Part shown: positions 9,799 through 17,205 of the stretch, piece by piece
Layout of the letters: the number at the start of each line of letters is the position of its first letter
How positions within the stretch are numbered: the stretch's first letter is position 1
NCBI GenBank assembly: GCA_003427395.1
Contig: BFEA01000024.1
Coordinates: 1,469,443-1,490,746, forward strand
Reading direction: 5' to 3'
From: Chara braunii
Taxonomy: Eukaryota; Streptophyta; Charophyceae; Charales; Characeae
DNA length: 21,304 nucleotides
Translations under genes and position numbers: made by a program
The notes under the pieces: model-generated
What the model was told of the DNA's origin: nothing
Database searches by the model: none
What the model saw: only the letters and a program-made list of their open reading frames with translations

Positions 9799-10250
9799 TC
9801 AAGTGGACAGCCAAAAATGGACATGACCTTTCACTTTCGGAAAGGTTCGATCGTGACATTTGCACACAGCTAAGCCATTCACCACATGTTTGCGGTGATT
9901 GTGGATGAGATCACCCACGTTTGGACCACGGGTCCAAACCACGCGTGAGCATCTCTTCACCATTTCATGGACATACACTTCAAGTGGCAGACCCCCAATT
10001 TTTTCACGAACAGCTCTCACTACTTCGCCCTTCGTAATTCGTTCGTCAAACCGTACCTTCACGACGACCCTCCTTCTTACGCTCACCCCGAATCTCGATC
10101 GGACCACATCTGAGACCATCCTTCTTGTTGTCGACCTCTTTCGCTTGGTGGAGAAAAGTTTCACTGCAACGTAGTATCCCACCAAACCCAAATATCCTCA
10201 AGTAGCGCACGTTTCCTCCCATTGTTAAACATTCCCACGAGCTTCTCCTT
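9799..10250 (-). pseudogene. PLE CxC linker domain relic
   Basis: This 130-residue open frame (Met at 10191) lies between endonuclease and RT. It contains GEVVRAVREKIGGLPLEVYV, then SRVVWTRGPNVGDLIHNHRK, then AVCKCHD and KVKGHVHF. The CKC at residues 110-112 (9864-9856), followed by a Gly-His, is the CxC signature of the short linker in N-terminal-EN PLEs, and the 'TRG-NVGDLIHNH' segment is the conserved lead-in. At 9799 the frame ends in TGA, and a +1 shift continues it as HLSGYPPVARNAKNVSRERT toward the RT. Upstream, 10192-10250 reads in the same frame with two stops. CxC linkers are thought to bind metal or RNA, but their role is not proven. Confidence 0.8.
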
Positions 10251-10255
10251 CAGTG

Positions 10256-10693
10256 CTAAACTCTTTGGGAAATTTCGATAACATCGCGCAACACCACACG
10301 TCCCTCGTGCTCAAAATGCCTCTTGCACTTACGCAGAGGTCTGGTTCCCTTCCCGATTCTAACTCTTGACTCCCGAAACAAACGACGAACTACTCTCCAG
10401 TTATCGACCCAGACTGTCCCGCCATTACTTACTAACTCAACATCCTTCTTCTTACTAACTGGAATCGCCTTCCACATCAAATCAAACACACACACGGTCG
10501 AAACTGCGTTTTCTTTCATTCTCATTTCCAAAAACTCAGAGCCCACGGCAAGACCAACCTCCCGCTTTCCTTCTCATTCGATTTTACCTTCCCGCGATCT
10601 CCGTCGCTGCTTCTTTCCTCTCCTACGTCTTTTCCGAGTGGTTTTCTTTTTCATCTTTGTGTTAAGGGACGGAGACCACATGCGGATAACCGT
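10256..10693 (-). pseudogene. GIY-YIG C-terminal end, basic stretch and linker relic
   Basis: This continues the endonuclease frame after a TAG at 10694. TVIRMWSPSLNTK gives the last GIY-YIG motif, with the conserved Asn codon at 10661-10663. Next comes a run of Lys and Arg (about 10585-10655) in which three quarters of the residues are basic; it may serve as a nuclear localisation signal or bind nucleic acid. A TGA near 10547 follows. From 10546 to 10256 a 96-residue segment includes TVWVDNWRVVRRLFRESRVR and RPLRKCKRHFEHEGRVV, with no domain I recognise. The frame is the same as that of the SAP-like and GIY-YIG parts, so 11467-10256 was one continuous frame broken only by three stops. Confidence 0.7.
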
Positions 10694-11131
10694 CTACTCA
10701 ACTACTTCTAAAACCCTTCTAACTTTACTCGAAAATAAAGGAATGGCCACGTGCTCTTGAAAACCAACTTTCCCCAGCGAATTGTACAAGACTCTTATTC
10801 TTGTACCCCGCTCTTTCTTTCCATATACCACATGCTCTCTCCATCTTGCACACAAGGGTCTTTCGGTCATTCCTACATAGGTTTGTTTAAAATGTGGCGA
10901 AAGCAAAACATACACACAACTACCAAGATTAGCCAGATCTAACCGATCTCTCAATGTTTCTTCCCTCCAATACTCCATAAATTTTTCACCCCATGGTATT
11001 TTGCCGTGCATACACAGAGCTATCACAAAGGCTCGCAGCCGACCTTCAATCTCTTGGTTCTTACCATCGTCCCGGAGGCGAAATTCCTGTAGATCATGCA
11101 CTTCCTTCCAAATCTCATCGGGACTCCATCT
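10694..11131 (-). pseudogene. GIY-YIG endonuclease relic of the PLE
   Basis: The GIY-YIG nuclease nicks target DNA for insertion. In the frame starting at Met 11101, residues 61-67 read SCVYVLL (the 'GIY' element), 75-77 YVG (the 'YIG' element), and 78-90 MTERPLCARWREH. The last gives the conserved Arg (86; 10846-10844) and His (90). KVGFQEHVAIPLF then leads to LEVVE, which holds the likely catalytic Glu just before TAG at 10694. The conserved Asn follows that stop. I see none of the CCHH zinc ligands found in classical PLE endonucleases, which matches the Chlamys group. Upstream, the frame joins the SAP-like part through one TGA at 11132. Confidence 0.88.
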
Positions 11132-11467
11132 TCACTCCGACTCACTTTTTTCGTCCTCATCATCATAAGACGAAAAATGAATGAGAGAAATGAGCGATGT
11201 AGGTGTTGCCTTCGTCCCCGACTTCTCCCCTGTCTTCGTGCTCCCTCTTGCTCCGCTAGGAGCCGCCGGTAGAGGCACATTAATTGGATCATAAGCCTGC
11301 AAGACATGTCTTGTTACTAGGCACTTGATTGCCACCTCTCTCTTACCATATCCGATTTTCTCTTTCTTGCAAGCTTCTTTCAACTCGTCGACAGTTAGGG
11401 CCTCGAAGAGTTCGAGACAGTCTGGTTCATATTTTTCACGAGCTCCAACTCCGCATCCTGCTGTCAC
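11132..11467 (-). pseudogene. SAP-like DNA-binding domain upstream of GIY-YIG
   Basis: Residues 24-53 (about 11398-11309) read LTVDELKEACKKEKIG, YGKREVAIK and CLVTR. This matches the helix-turn-helix of SAP domains: 'Lxv-eLKexxKxxgl' then 'GkKxeLixRL'. SAP domains bind AT-rich or scaffold-associated DNA and are common in chromatin and repair proteins. Pro/Ala/Ser/Gly-rich linker (VPLPAAPSGARGSTKTGE) and an acidic tail (YDDEDEKSESE) follow, ending at TGA 11132. The same frame continues past that stop into the GIY-YIG part. The Met at 11467 is internal to an older frame that shifted near 11440. The domain call is from motif pattern only. Confidence 0.7.
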
Positions 11468-11820
11468 GTGTTTCAGATAATGACAGCTTTCTGACTGACT
11501 CCAGTAGCGATGACGAGTTCATTCTCCCGGGCTGGTTGTGACGGATCTCCTCAATTCGCTGCTTCACCTCGGTGGATAAGCGTTGGCCCTTCGACGGGGT
11601 TACCATTTGAGGGCTATTCCCGATTGCCGCTTCGGGGCCACACTTTCTCTTCTCGACGATCCTCAAATTAGCAGCTCGTTTCCTTAGTCGTTGCAGCTCT
11701 TCGTCTTCCTCTTCTGCCTCGGCCAAACGCTATTTTTCGTCTCAATCTCTCTTTCTCCTCGGCTGCTATTTCCCCACGTTCATTAATCATCGCCGATTGC
11801 TTCATCTTCGGATTGGGGTC
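11436..11820 (-). pseudogene. Charged helical segment relic of the PLE ORF
   Basis: The open frame 11726-11436 encodes 96 residues that begin MAEAEEEDEELQRLRKRAAN, continue with RLSTEVKQRIEEIRHNQPGR, and end in SSSLLESVRKLSLSETRDSR. Much of it should form charged helices, linking the knuckle and coiled-coil part upstream to the SAP-like part downstream. It lies in a different frame from both neighbours. A further charged stretch lies in 11727-11820 without a continuous frame. I recognise no catalytic motif. Confidence 0.55.
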
Positions 11821-12429
11821 CTAAACTTCCCTAGGTTGTCCACGCTGGATTTCCGCAAACACCAACTGCAGCAATCGATCATCTCTCTCATTCTCATACC
11901 TCCATTTTTCCTCCAACTTTGCCAGACGTCTCTTCTTTTTTTCTCGGCGCTCACCTTCCGCTTTCCGTTCCTCATCCTCTTGTACTTGCTTCTCCTTCAT
12001 TTCCCTTCGTTCTTCCGCTAGTTCCAAGAAACATTGTCGCATCACGGAGTTTGAATCATCTAGTGTTGACCTCGAGAAGCTATCCGCAAACAGGCTACCA
12101 CCATGCTCCGTGCTCTGTGCCAAAGATCTCCCCTGTCTACCACGACCTACCACTAGTGGTGGAGGTGGAACAAACGGAACACCTTGTCGCCTCGCCGCCC
12201 AACAATCGTCGCAAACATTGGCAAAGTGGTCCACTTCATGGCATCGGTAGTAGGTATTTCCCACCATCGGATTTCGTCGTGTCTCTGGAGGTGGAGGCGA
12301 TGGGGGAGGAGGAGGTGGCGATCCACCTGACCCACTCGTTCCACTCCCCCGGCTCATCCTACTTCCTGGCTCGACTATCGATAAACCCAAGGTTCTTTCC
12401 TCTCTCCCTCCACCATATCTCATTCCCAC
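11821..12429 (-). pseudogene. Zinc-knuckle and coiled-coil N-terminal protein of the PLE
   Basis: This 202-residue open frame is the first in the element after the upstream pseudo-LTR. Residues 28-50 are Gly/Ser- and then Pro-rich. Residues 60-73 read YYRCHEVDHFANVC. The spacing is that of a CCHC zinc knuckle (C-x2-C-x4-H-x4-C), with Cys63, His68 and Cys73 in place, but Tyr60 replaces the first Cys. A Pro-rich PFVPPPP and a Gly/Arg patch follow. Residues 130-195 are a Glu/Arg/Lys coiled coil (REMKEKQVQEDEERKAEGER and onward). Knuckles of this type bind RNA in retroelement gag and ORF1 proteins, so packaging of the element RNA is a plausible role. The protein may have been a separate ORF or the N-terminus of the RT polyprotein; frameshifts hide which. 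Confidence 0.75.
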
Positions 12430-12585
12430 TTCGAATTAACGTAGTCCCGTCAACCGATACCCTCTCTTCTCACAAATTGTCACCTATCCACAAGTACTAC
12501 TCCCTAATCTTTGTCCCACGTCAAATTGTTATTGCCGCCACCCTCTCTAGGTACAATCTCCTAGTAGGTCACAAATTTTGTTGTT
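12430..12585 (-). other. PLE 5' leader between pseudo-LTR and first ORF
   Basis: This stretch lies between the upstream repeat and the first Met at 12429. No coding sequence or clear promoter element is visible. I looked for a hammerhead ribozyme core on the minus strand here and in the pseudo-LTRs and saw none. Confidence 0.4.
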
Positions 12586-13246
12586 GAGAGCATTCATGAA
12601 AGTACACGACATGACATCGCGACAACACGACATGACATCGCGACACAGCACAAAGACGGTTGTAGAATCACATAAAAGTTTAAATCAAATTACAATTGCC
12701 CATAGCTCAGGAAAGCACGCAACAATCGATGTAAAGCACGCTCTTCAGCACGTCCCACCATCGCCAACCCCCGTTCCTACATGCGTTCCACATGCCAACA
12801 TGCTAACAATGTGCCGAAGGCACAAAGGGGTCAAACCCGCGTCAGCCAGTTCCTTATATAGATTGGTGATCTTGAAGGTCAAGGTCCCCTGAGCCCTTTG
12901 AACTCGGGTCCGGCCCTTTGGAACAGCGAAGCGAATAACCGGGCGAAAAATACCAGGTCACCGGTTCGATCCCAAAGAACCTGCTCACACTAAGCAAAAA
13001 CCAACTTCTTCCCCGAGTACAAACGGGTTATCTACGTACACGGTTCAAACCCAACATCAAAGTCCTAATCTAAAACCCTATTCTACGAAACACCGAGCAA
13101 ACAAACAAGCAAGAGGTCACTGGTTCAATGCCAAACATTCTACTCACACTAAACCAAACCAAAAATTCTCCCCCAGGGTACAAACGAATTAGCTACGTGT
13201 GCAGTTCAACATCCTATCCTGGGATTATCCCCAGGTCCACACAAAC
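12586..13246 (-). repeat. Upstream pseudo-LTR of the PLE
   Basis: This is the direct-repeat partner of 7498-8159, in the same orientation, upstream of the element's genes. It is best read as the 3' untranslated end of a truncated copy lying head-to-tail before the main copy. Its outer end stops at cacaaac, where the right target-site duplication begins. Part of the duplication (caaagca) also follows the same point inside the left copy, so microhomology may have helped to set this junction. Confidence 0.88.
12963..13213 (+). repeat. Four B-box-like motifs at 79-81 bp pitch, right pseudo-LTR
   Basis: ggttcgatccc (12963), ggttcaaaccc (13042), ggttcaatgcc (13122) and the weaker agttcaacatc (13203) repeat the pattern of the left copy with the same 79-, 80- and 81-bp steps. 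The first and second here fit the B-box consensus better than their left-hand counterparts. The sequence before the first, ggtcaccggttcgatccc, looks like the T-arm of a tRNA. Confidence 0.55.
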
Positions 13247-13259
13247 CAAAGCAACATAG
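13247..13259. repeat. Target-site duplication, right copy
   Basis: The bases caaagcaacatag are identical to 7485-7497 and abut the outer end of the upstream pseudo-LTR. Confidence 0.85.
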
Positions 13260-13364
13260 CCTAATGAAAAACGCAAAAGTCAATTGCTAAGGTAAGTGTA
13301 CCCCAATAAAGTAATTATTCAAAGATTAACAATTTTTTTTTAGCAGGAGAATGAAAACCTTCCT
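13260..13364. other. Right flank of PLE insertion, splice-like signals
   Basis: No recognised gene. The bases aaggtaagt at 13289-13297 look like a 5' splice site. A T-run ending ttttagcagg at 13337-13346, with gattaac shortly before it, looks like a branch point and 3' splice site. Together they would bound a 52-bp intron at 13292-13343. The flanking sequence shows no convincing exon coding frame, so this may be chance. Confidence 0.2.
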
Positions 13365-13858
13365 CAATCAAGAAGCACACTTTAATGCTAGGGAAATATC
13401 CCGGGCGCCCGGGTCCCGATGTCACGCCCGGTTTGGTGAGTGGGTGACCGGCCGACCATAACCCCCGAGCAACCTTAACGCAAAAAAAAAAAAAAAAAAA
13501 AAAAAAAATCCATACAAATCTGAAAAAAAAAAGTATGTTGTGTAGAATTGCAATACAAATAACTTTTGACTGAGGGCCACATCAGAATTCCTCACGGAAC
13601 AGAAGATTAGAAAACAAAAACAAATCACACTACCACCCCCTCTTTATACCCCTTTAACTACTTCAAAATCCATTTCTACTCCCCTTCCCCCCCCCTTACA
13701 GCCAAATCTCAAAAAAAAAAAAAGCCTGAATTTGGGCTCCTCTCGTAGTACACGCAAAAACCCCACCGCTATTTTTTTTTTTTTAGTGTTTTTTCCCCAT
13801 GCACGGGTACCCCAGGCGTTAGGCGCCCCGTGCCCCATGCCCGGTTGACCGACCGGTC
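13365..13858. mobile_element. Possible short non-autonomous insertion with A-tracts and GC palindromes
   Basis: This stretch of about 494 bp is unlike its AT-rich surroundings. It contains a perfect 14-bp palindrome cccgggcgcccggg (13400-13413), 27 consecutive A (13482-13508), other A, C and T runs, and a foldable GC-rich end. That end has gcacggg at 13801 pairing with ccccgtgc near 13827-13834, and gaccggtc at 13851-13858. The flanks atgaaaaccttcct (13351) and atgaaaatcttcct (13859) match in 13 of 14 bases and could be a target-site duplication. I see no coding sequence and cannot name a family. Confidence 0.35.
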
Positions 13859-14760
13859 ATGAAAATCTTCCTAGCTTTGATGGAAAATTTTACTAAAAGT
13901 TCGTTACAAGCCTTTGCAATTCATTCAACGTCGATCTTATGGATTATTCCCCTCGAGTGTAGCTAAACTTTGGCCTCATGATGACATTCATTGGGGAGGA
14001 GTGATGAACAAACAATATGGCTGATAAGGAATCACCAGCCTTTTTTGACAACAGGAAAACACTACGATCAACAACAAGACATACTTCATTGGTAAATCGA
14101 ATTATACTTTGTACAAGCTTCACTGCTCCATTCAACGAGTATATTAGCGAATGTAATTGAATTATGGACTCATGCTAACATTCAGAGGGGCTTTGAAGCT
14201 TCGACCACATTTACCCCGATGCTAAGGGCAAAAATCAAAAGTGACCCTATACACAAGCGTCCGCGAAACAGGCAAAAAAATGAAAAACATACAAGAAACT
14301 GCACAAAAAAAATTGGTTTGTCATAATAATAGTGTTTATAAATCTGGTTGACGATATATTTAGGTATTTGGTTAGGGGGGGAGGGGGGAGGGGGGCCCAA
14401 AATGATAGCCGACGACCAATATTCATACCTAGATAAATAAATAACGGTTGTAAATATAATGTTGGACACTCGCTTCTCTACTCTCAATTCAAATCGATTC
14501 AATCATCGAAAATAGGTGAAGAATTGTTAGCCTCTCAAAAACTTTCCTTTCACTATTTGCCCTCAAGTTACTCTTGAAAGCCGCACTCTGGAACGTCTCT
14601 GTACTATGTTACGCAAATGAGGTGAAAGGTCCCATAGGAGGACTCGCCAAATTCCACCCTCCGTCAACGATGCAAAAAAAATGCTTCCAATGATCAAGAG
14701 TGGACAAACTGAGGACATTTGGCTTTCCCCAATCCTCTAGAAGGCATGTTCTTTCATCCT
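13859..14760. other. No recognised gene; G-run at 14376-14396
   Basis: I see nothing I can assign. A stretch near 14530-14690 is open on the plus strand for about 55 codons but shows no familiar motif. At about 14376-14396 three long G-tracts separated by single A lie next to ccc. They could form a G-quadruplex on the plus strand and resemble the G-run at 325-341. Confidence 0.4.
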
Positions 14761-14856
14761 GAACTATTTCTTTTTATCTGACAATTTTTTTTTATACTCA
14801 AATTGTAAGTTAATAAAGCATAACCTATTTCTTAAAAAATGTTGAATCGTCATTTT

Positions 14857-14958
14857 ACACCATAATTTCGAAAACCTTTCCCATCTGCATAGAGGTTTCG
14901 CGATTCTACACCGGACTTTTTGGAACCTTTCCCACCTGCACAAAGGCTTAGCAATGCC
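14857..14958. repeat. Two-copy 51-bp tandem repeat
   Basis: The 51-bp unit starting acacc at 14857 recurs at 14908, sharing aacctttcccatctgca (one base differs) and an aggttt/aggctt end. On the minus strand each copy encodes 17 residues with AKPLCRWERF at the core, so an 80-residue open frame (15006-14764) crosses the repeat. I regard the frame as a by-product of a unit divisible by three and not as a gene. Confidence 0.75.
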
Positions 14959-15066
14959 AACCTTGAATGCAGATTGAAAGAGTATGCAAAGCACTATGAC
15001 ATGCATTTTACATCCAAACTGTGGTTATCTTCCCTGTGCTCAATCTGCATTTGCATGTTGTCTTTG

Positions 15067-15407
15067 ACATAGGAGGAGGGGCCGTTACATGTTTTTTAGA
15101 TCACCAATTAGGTTGGAGAGGGAAGGTGCAACAAACAAATTAGTTTTGTATGATATCAAGAGCAATGTAGTTGTCTATGCTAAAGAAGAGTTAGCAAATC
15201 GTTGTCACAGACCAAAAAAGGAGGTGAAAGCTTTCAACTTCTACAAGTAGCTAAAGAAACCTGGTTTCAATCCATTGTACCATAACCCAACTTTTTTTGA
15301 AAGAATGACAATTTTTCCATGAGTGATTGCTGCTCCCCACCAATGGATGAAACCTCAATACGAAATAAGCAGTTTTGCAACTCAAATTGCAGCTCATGGA
15401 ATCTAAG
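15067..15407 (+). pseudogene. Unknown protein-coding relic
   Basis: One frame reads YMFFRSPIRLEREGATNKLV, then LYDIKSNVVVYAKEELANRC, then KKEVKAFNFYK, a TAG, LKKPGFNPLYHNPTFFERMT, a TGA, and IAAPHQWMKPQYEISSF, ending near a TAA at 15405. The composition is that of a normal globular protein, with mixed hydrophobic and charged residues and aromatic clusters. Only two stops occur in about 110 codons, unlike the low-complexity frames around it. I do not recognise the family. It could be an exon of a dead host gene or part of a DNA transposon. Confidence 0.35.
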
Positions 15408-15409
15408 TT

Positions 15410-15889
15410 ACCCCAACTAATTAATGGTCAACGAAAAAAAAACCTCCCAAAGAATTTAGTTATCGCGTGATAGGTCAATGCGAAACACGGGTTGCCATGT
15501 GACTCGACATGCGCAAAAGTGTTTCTGTATCCCCACGATTAACGTGTTGCTTCTTTACCCGTTTTTTTAGGAATTATCCGTCGCGTGTTTGAATCCACGT
15601 ACATAATCGATTGGTCTTACAAGTTTGTGCCCCCATCATCCATATATGTAAGGCCTCACTCCACCACTCAACACATGCATGGAAAACAAAAACAGCGACG
15701 AAGGATTTCTTATCAAAGAGTGGTGGAATGACGGATATTTTTGGATTCCTGCACACTGCATCTTTTTCCCCTTCGCGCATGTTGGTGATTGCACGCGGTG
15801 TTTTTCACCCCAACGACGCATTGCTTCATTATGTTGCTTTGCTTGCTCACTTTATTTTAGGGTTGTTGATTGCATGTTACATTGTCATT

Positions 15890-15891
<2 letters not shown>
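15410..15891. other. No recognised gene
   Basis: Several overlapping open frames occur on both strands between 15574 and 15891, but none shows a motif or convincing composition, and they shadow each other. I see nothing else here. Confidence 0.4.

Positions 15892-15937
<46 letters not shown>
15892..15937. repeat. (AC)n microsatellite
   Basis: About 22 uninterrupted ac dinucleotides. Nothing flanking it suggests a function. Confidence 0.97.
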
Positions 15938-16059
15938 CATTTCCCATCATCCACTGCTGCCCCTATTTAACTCCTCAATTCCGCAATGGTGCTACGAGCT
16001 TAACCCGCAATAATGATGATACTTTCCATTGCAAAATAGACGCGTCGTTGTTAGGAGCG

Positions 16060-16680
16060 TTAGGAGTACAAAAGGAGTAGAACCAGAAGAAGTGGGGCAA
16101 GAACAGAACTAGGAGTGCAATCCGGAGGAGCAGAGCAAGAGGAGCAGGAGGAGGACATCAGGAGCAAAGGTAGAGGAGAAGAAAGAGAGGATAGGAAATG
16201 GAACCGATGACAAGAAGGAAGGACAGAGCGAGGAAGAGGACACAAACAAAGAATGGACGCTGGAGGACAAAGAAGGATAAGGTCACGATGTCAATGGGTT
16301 GAGCAGGAGGGAGACGGATGGAGCACAACGACGGTGACGGTCACGCTGACGAGGTGAGCGATAGATCATTGGCAAAATAGACAGGATAGAGACATTGGGG
16401 AAGACAGACACTTCCAGGGCGCTGAGCTGCCACACGGATAACAGCTACAAGGAAGCAGGACAGGCTATGTAGTGAGGAGAGAACAACGGAGGACAAGGGA
16501 TCGAGAGGAAGAAGGGTGACGACAACGACGAGCAACAGGAAGGATGAGGCAAGGAAGACTAGGGAGGAGGACACATAATGGAGGGAGGAAAACAAGAAAA
16601 GAAGACGTTGACGATGGAGGAGGAGTCAACGATGGATGGATTGATGCAAATGTGCAACGATGATGGATTTAGGAAGAGGA
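16060..16680. repeat. Purine-rich low-complexity tract, about 600 bp
   Basis: The plus strand is dominated by A and G, with recurring gga, gag, aggagcag and gacgacgac-like strings. The region has no stable period. The open frames on either strand here (for example 16595-16341 minus, rich in Ser and Leu) follow from the skew and are not called as genes. A long purine strand of this kind can form triplex or R-loop structures. Confidence 0.7.
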
Positions 16681-16927
16681 ACGACTAAGGATGATGAGCA
16701 GGAGAGGCAGGATTAATTGGAAGGGGCTGACAAACGATTTTCAATTGAAAATGTGGCTCGATTGTTTTTCCTTTCTTTGCCTTTTATTGTTGTTGTTTCT
16801 TGGATATGGAATGGAGGGCCCCATGATGGAGGGAGGAGGCCGAAGGAAGAGGAACGATTGAGGAAGAGGAAGAGGAGAGGCAGGATGAATTGGAAGGGGC
16901 TCATAGACCCATTTGAAGATGTGGCTA
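16671..16927. repeat. Direct duplication with ~172-bp spacing
   Basis: The segment 16671-16755, containing aggagaggcaggattaattg and gaaggggct and ending atgtggct, recurs at 16842-16927 with scattered changes. Both copies begin with aggaagaggaacga. The intervening 16756-16841 is not repeated within the window. An open frame of 142 codons (16717-17145, plus) runs through it but shows no known motif. Confidence 0.75.
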
Positions 16928-16977
16928 CACCTTTTTTTCATTTTTTGCTAGGCTACCAAAGTGGTATGGGACAACAT

Positions 16978-17090
16978 GCCCGGCCGGGCAATTACAAACT
17001 AAAAAAAATAAAACAAAACAAATATTTATTATTTATTTATTTCAAATTATTTCTATTTCAAATTATTTCTATTTCAAATTTTGGTAAAGA
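16978..17090. repeat. 12-bp GC palindrome followed by A/T-rich minirepeat
   Basis: gcccggccgggc at 16978-16989 is a perfect palindrome preceded by acat. A-rich sequence and a 15-bp unit ttcaaattatttcta, repeated nearly three times from 17041, follow. The string catgcccgg also occurs at 13837, next to another foldable GC segment, so this may be the end of a shared short element. Confidence 0.5.
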
Positions 17091-17205
17091 ACTTCGATGT
17101 GACATTTTTTTCTTTTCTGTTTGTTGGGGGATTGGACCTCGCTGACCGTGGTGATGGCATCATCCTCTGTGGCGCCGCCCTCTTCACAACATCCCCCGCC
17201 CAGGT

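Larger units (their letters stand above)
7498..13246 (-). mobile_element. Penelope-like retroelement with N-terminal GIY-YIG (Chlamys/Naiad type)
   Basis: This 5.7-kb element lies on the minus strand. Its parts in coding order are upstream pseudo-LTR, zinc knuckle, charged coiled coil, SAP-like domain, GIY-YIG endonuclease, basic stretch, CxC linker, RT, downstream pseudo-LTR. It is flanked by a 13-bp duplication. Classical Penelope elements carry GIY-YIG after the RT. The order seen here, with a CxC linker between the two, defines the N-terminal-endonuclease PLEs (Naiad in animals; Chlamys in green algae, spike mosses and slime moulds). Such elements use the endonuclease to nick target DNA and the telomerase-related RT to copy their RNA at the nick. 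The coding region is crossed by stops and at least six frame changes. The pseudo-LTRs differ at very roughly one base in ten by eye, so the insertion is old. Confidence 0.92.

Noticed and set aside
11919-12587. 222-codon open frame on the plus strand, the longest in the window
   Set aside because: It lies antisense to the zinc-knuckle and coiled-coil frame, is rich in Ser, Pro and Leu as a reversed Glu/Arg coil would be, and has no domain.
13395-13858. Terminal inverted repeats formed by tgaccggccgacc (13444) and the reverse of gaccgaccggtca (13848)
   Set aside because: The match is short and breaks after about a dozen bases, and the positions from the ends differ. It is better described as general GC palindromy.
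14764-15006. Minus-strand frame with a repeated AKPLCRWERF motif
   Set aside because: The 17-residue repeat is a two-copy 51-bp DNA repeat. There is no further support for a protein.
16341-16595. Leu/Ser/Val-rich minus-strand frame resembling a membrane protein
   Set aside because: It is the reverse of the purine-rich tract, whose pyrimidine strand always encodes Ser, Leu and Phe-rich frames.
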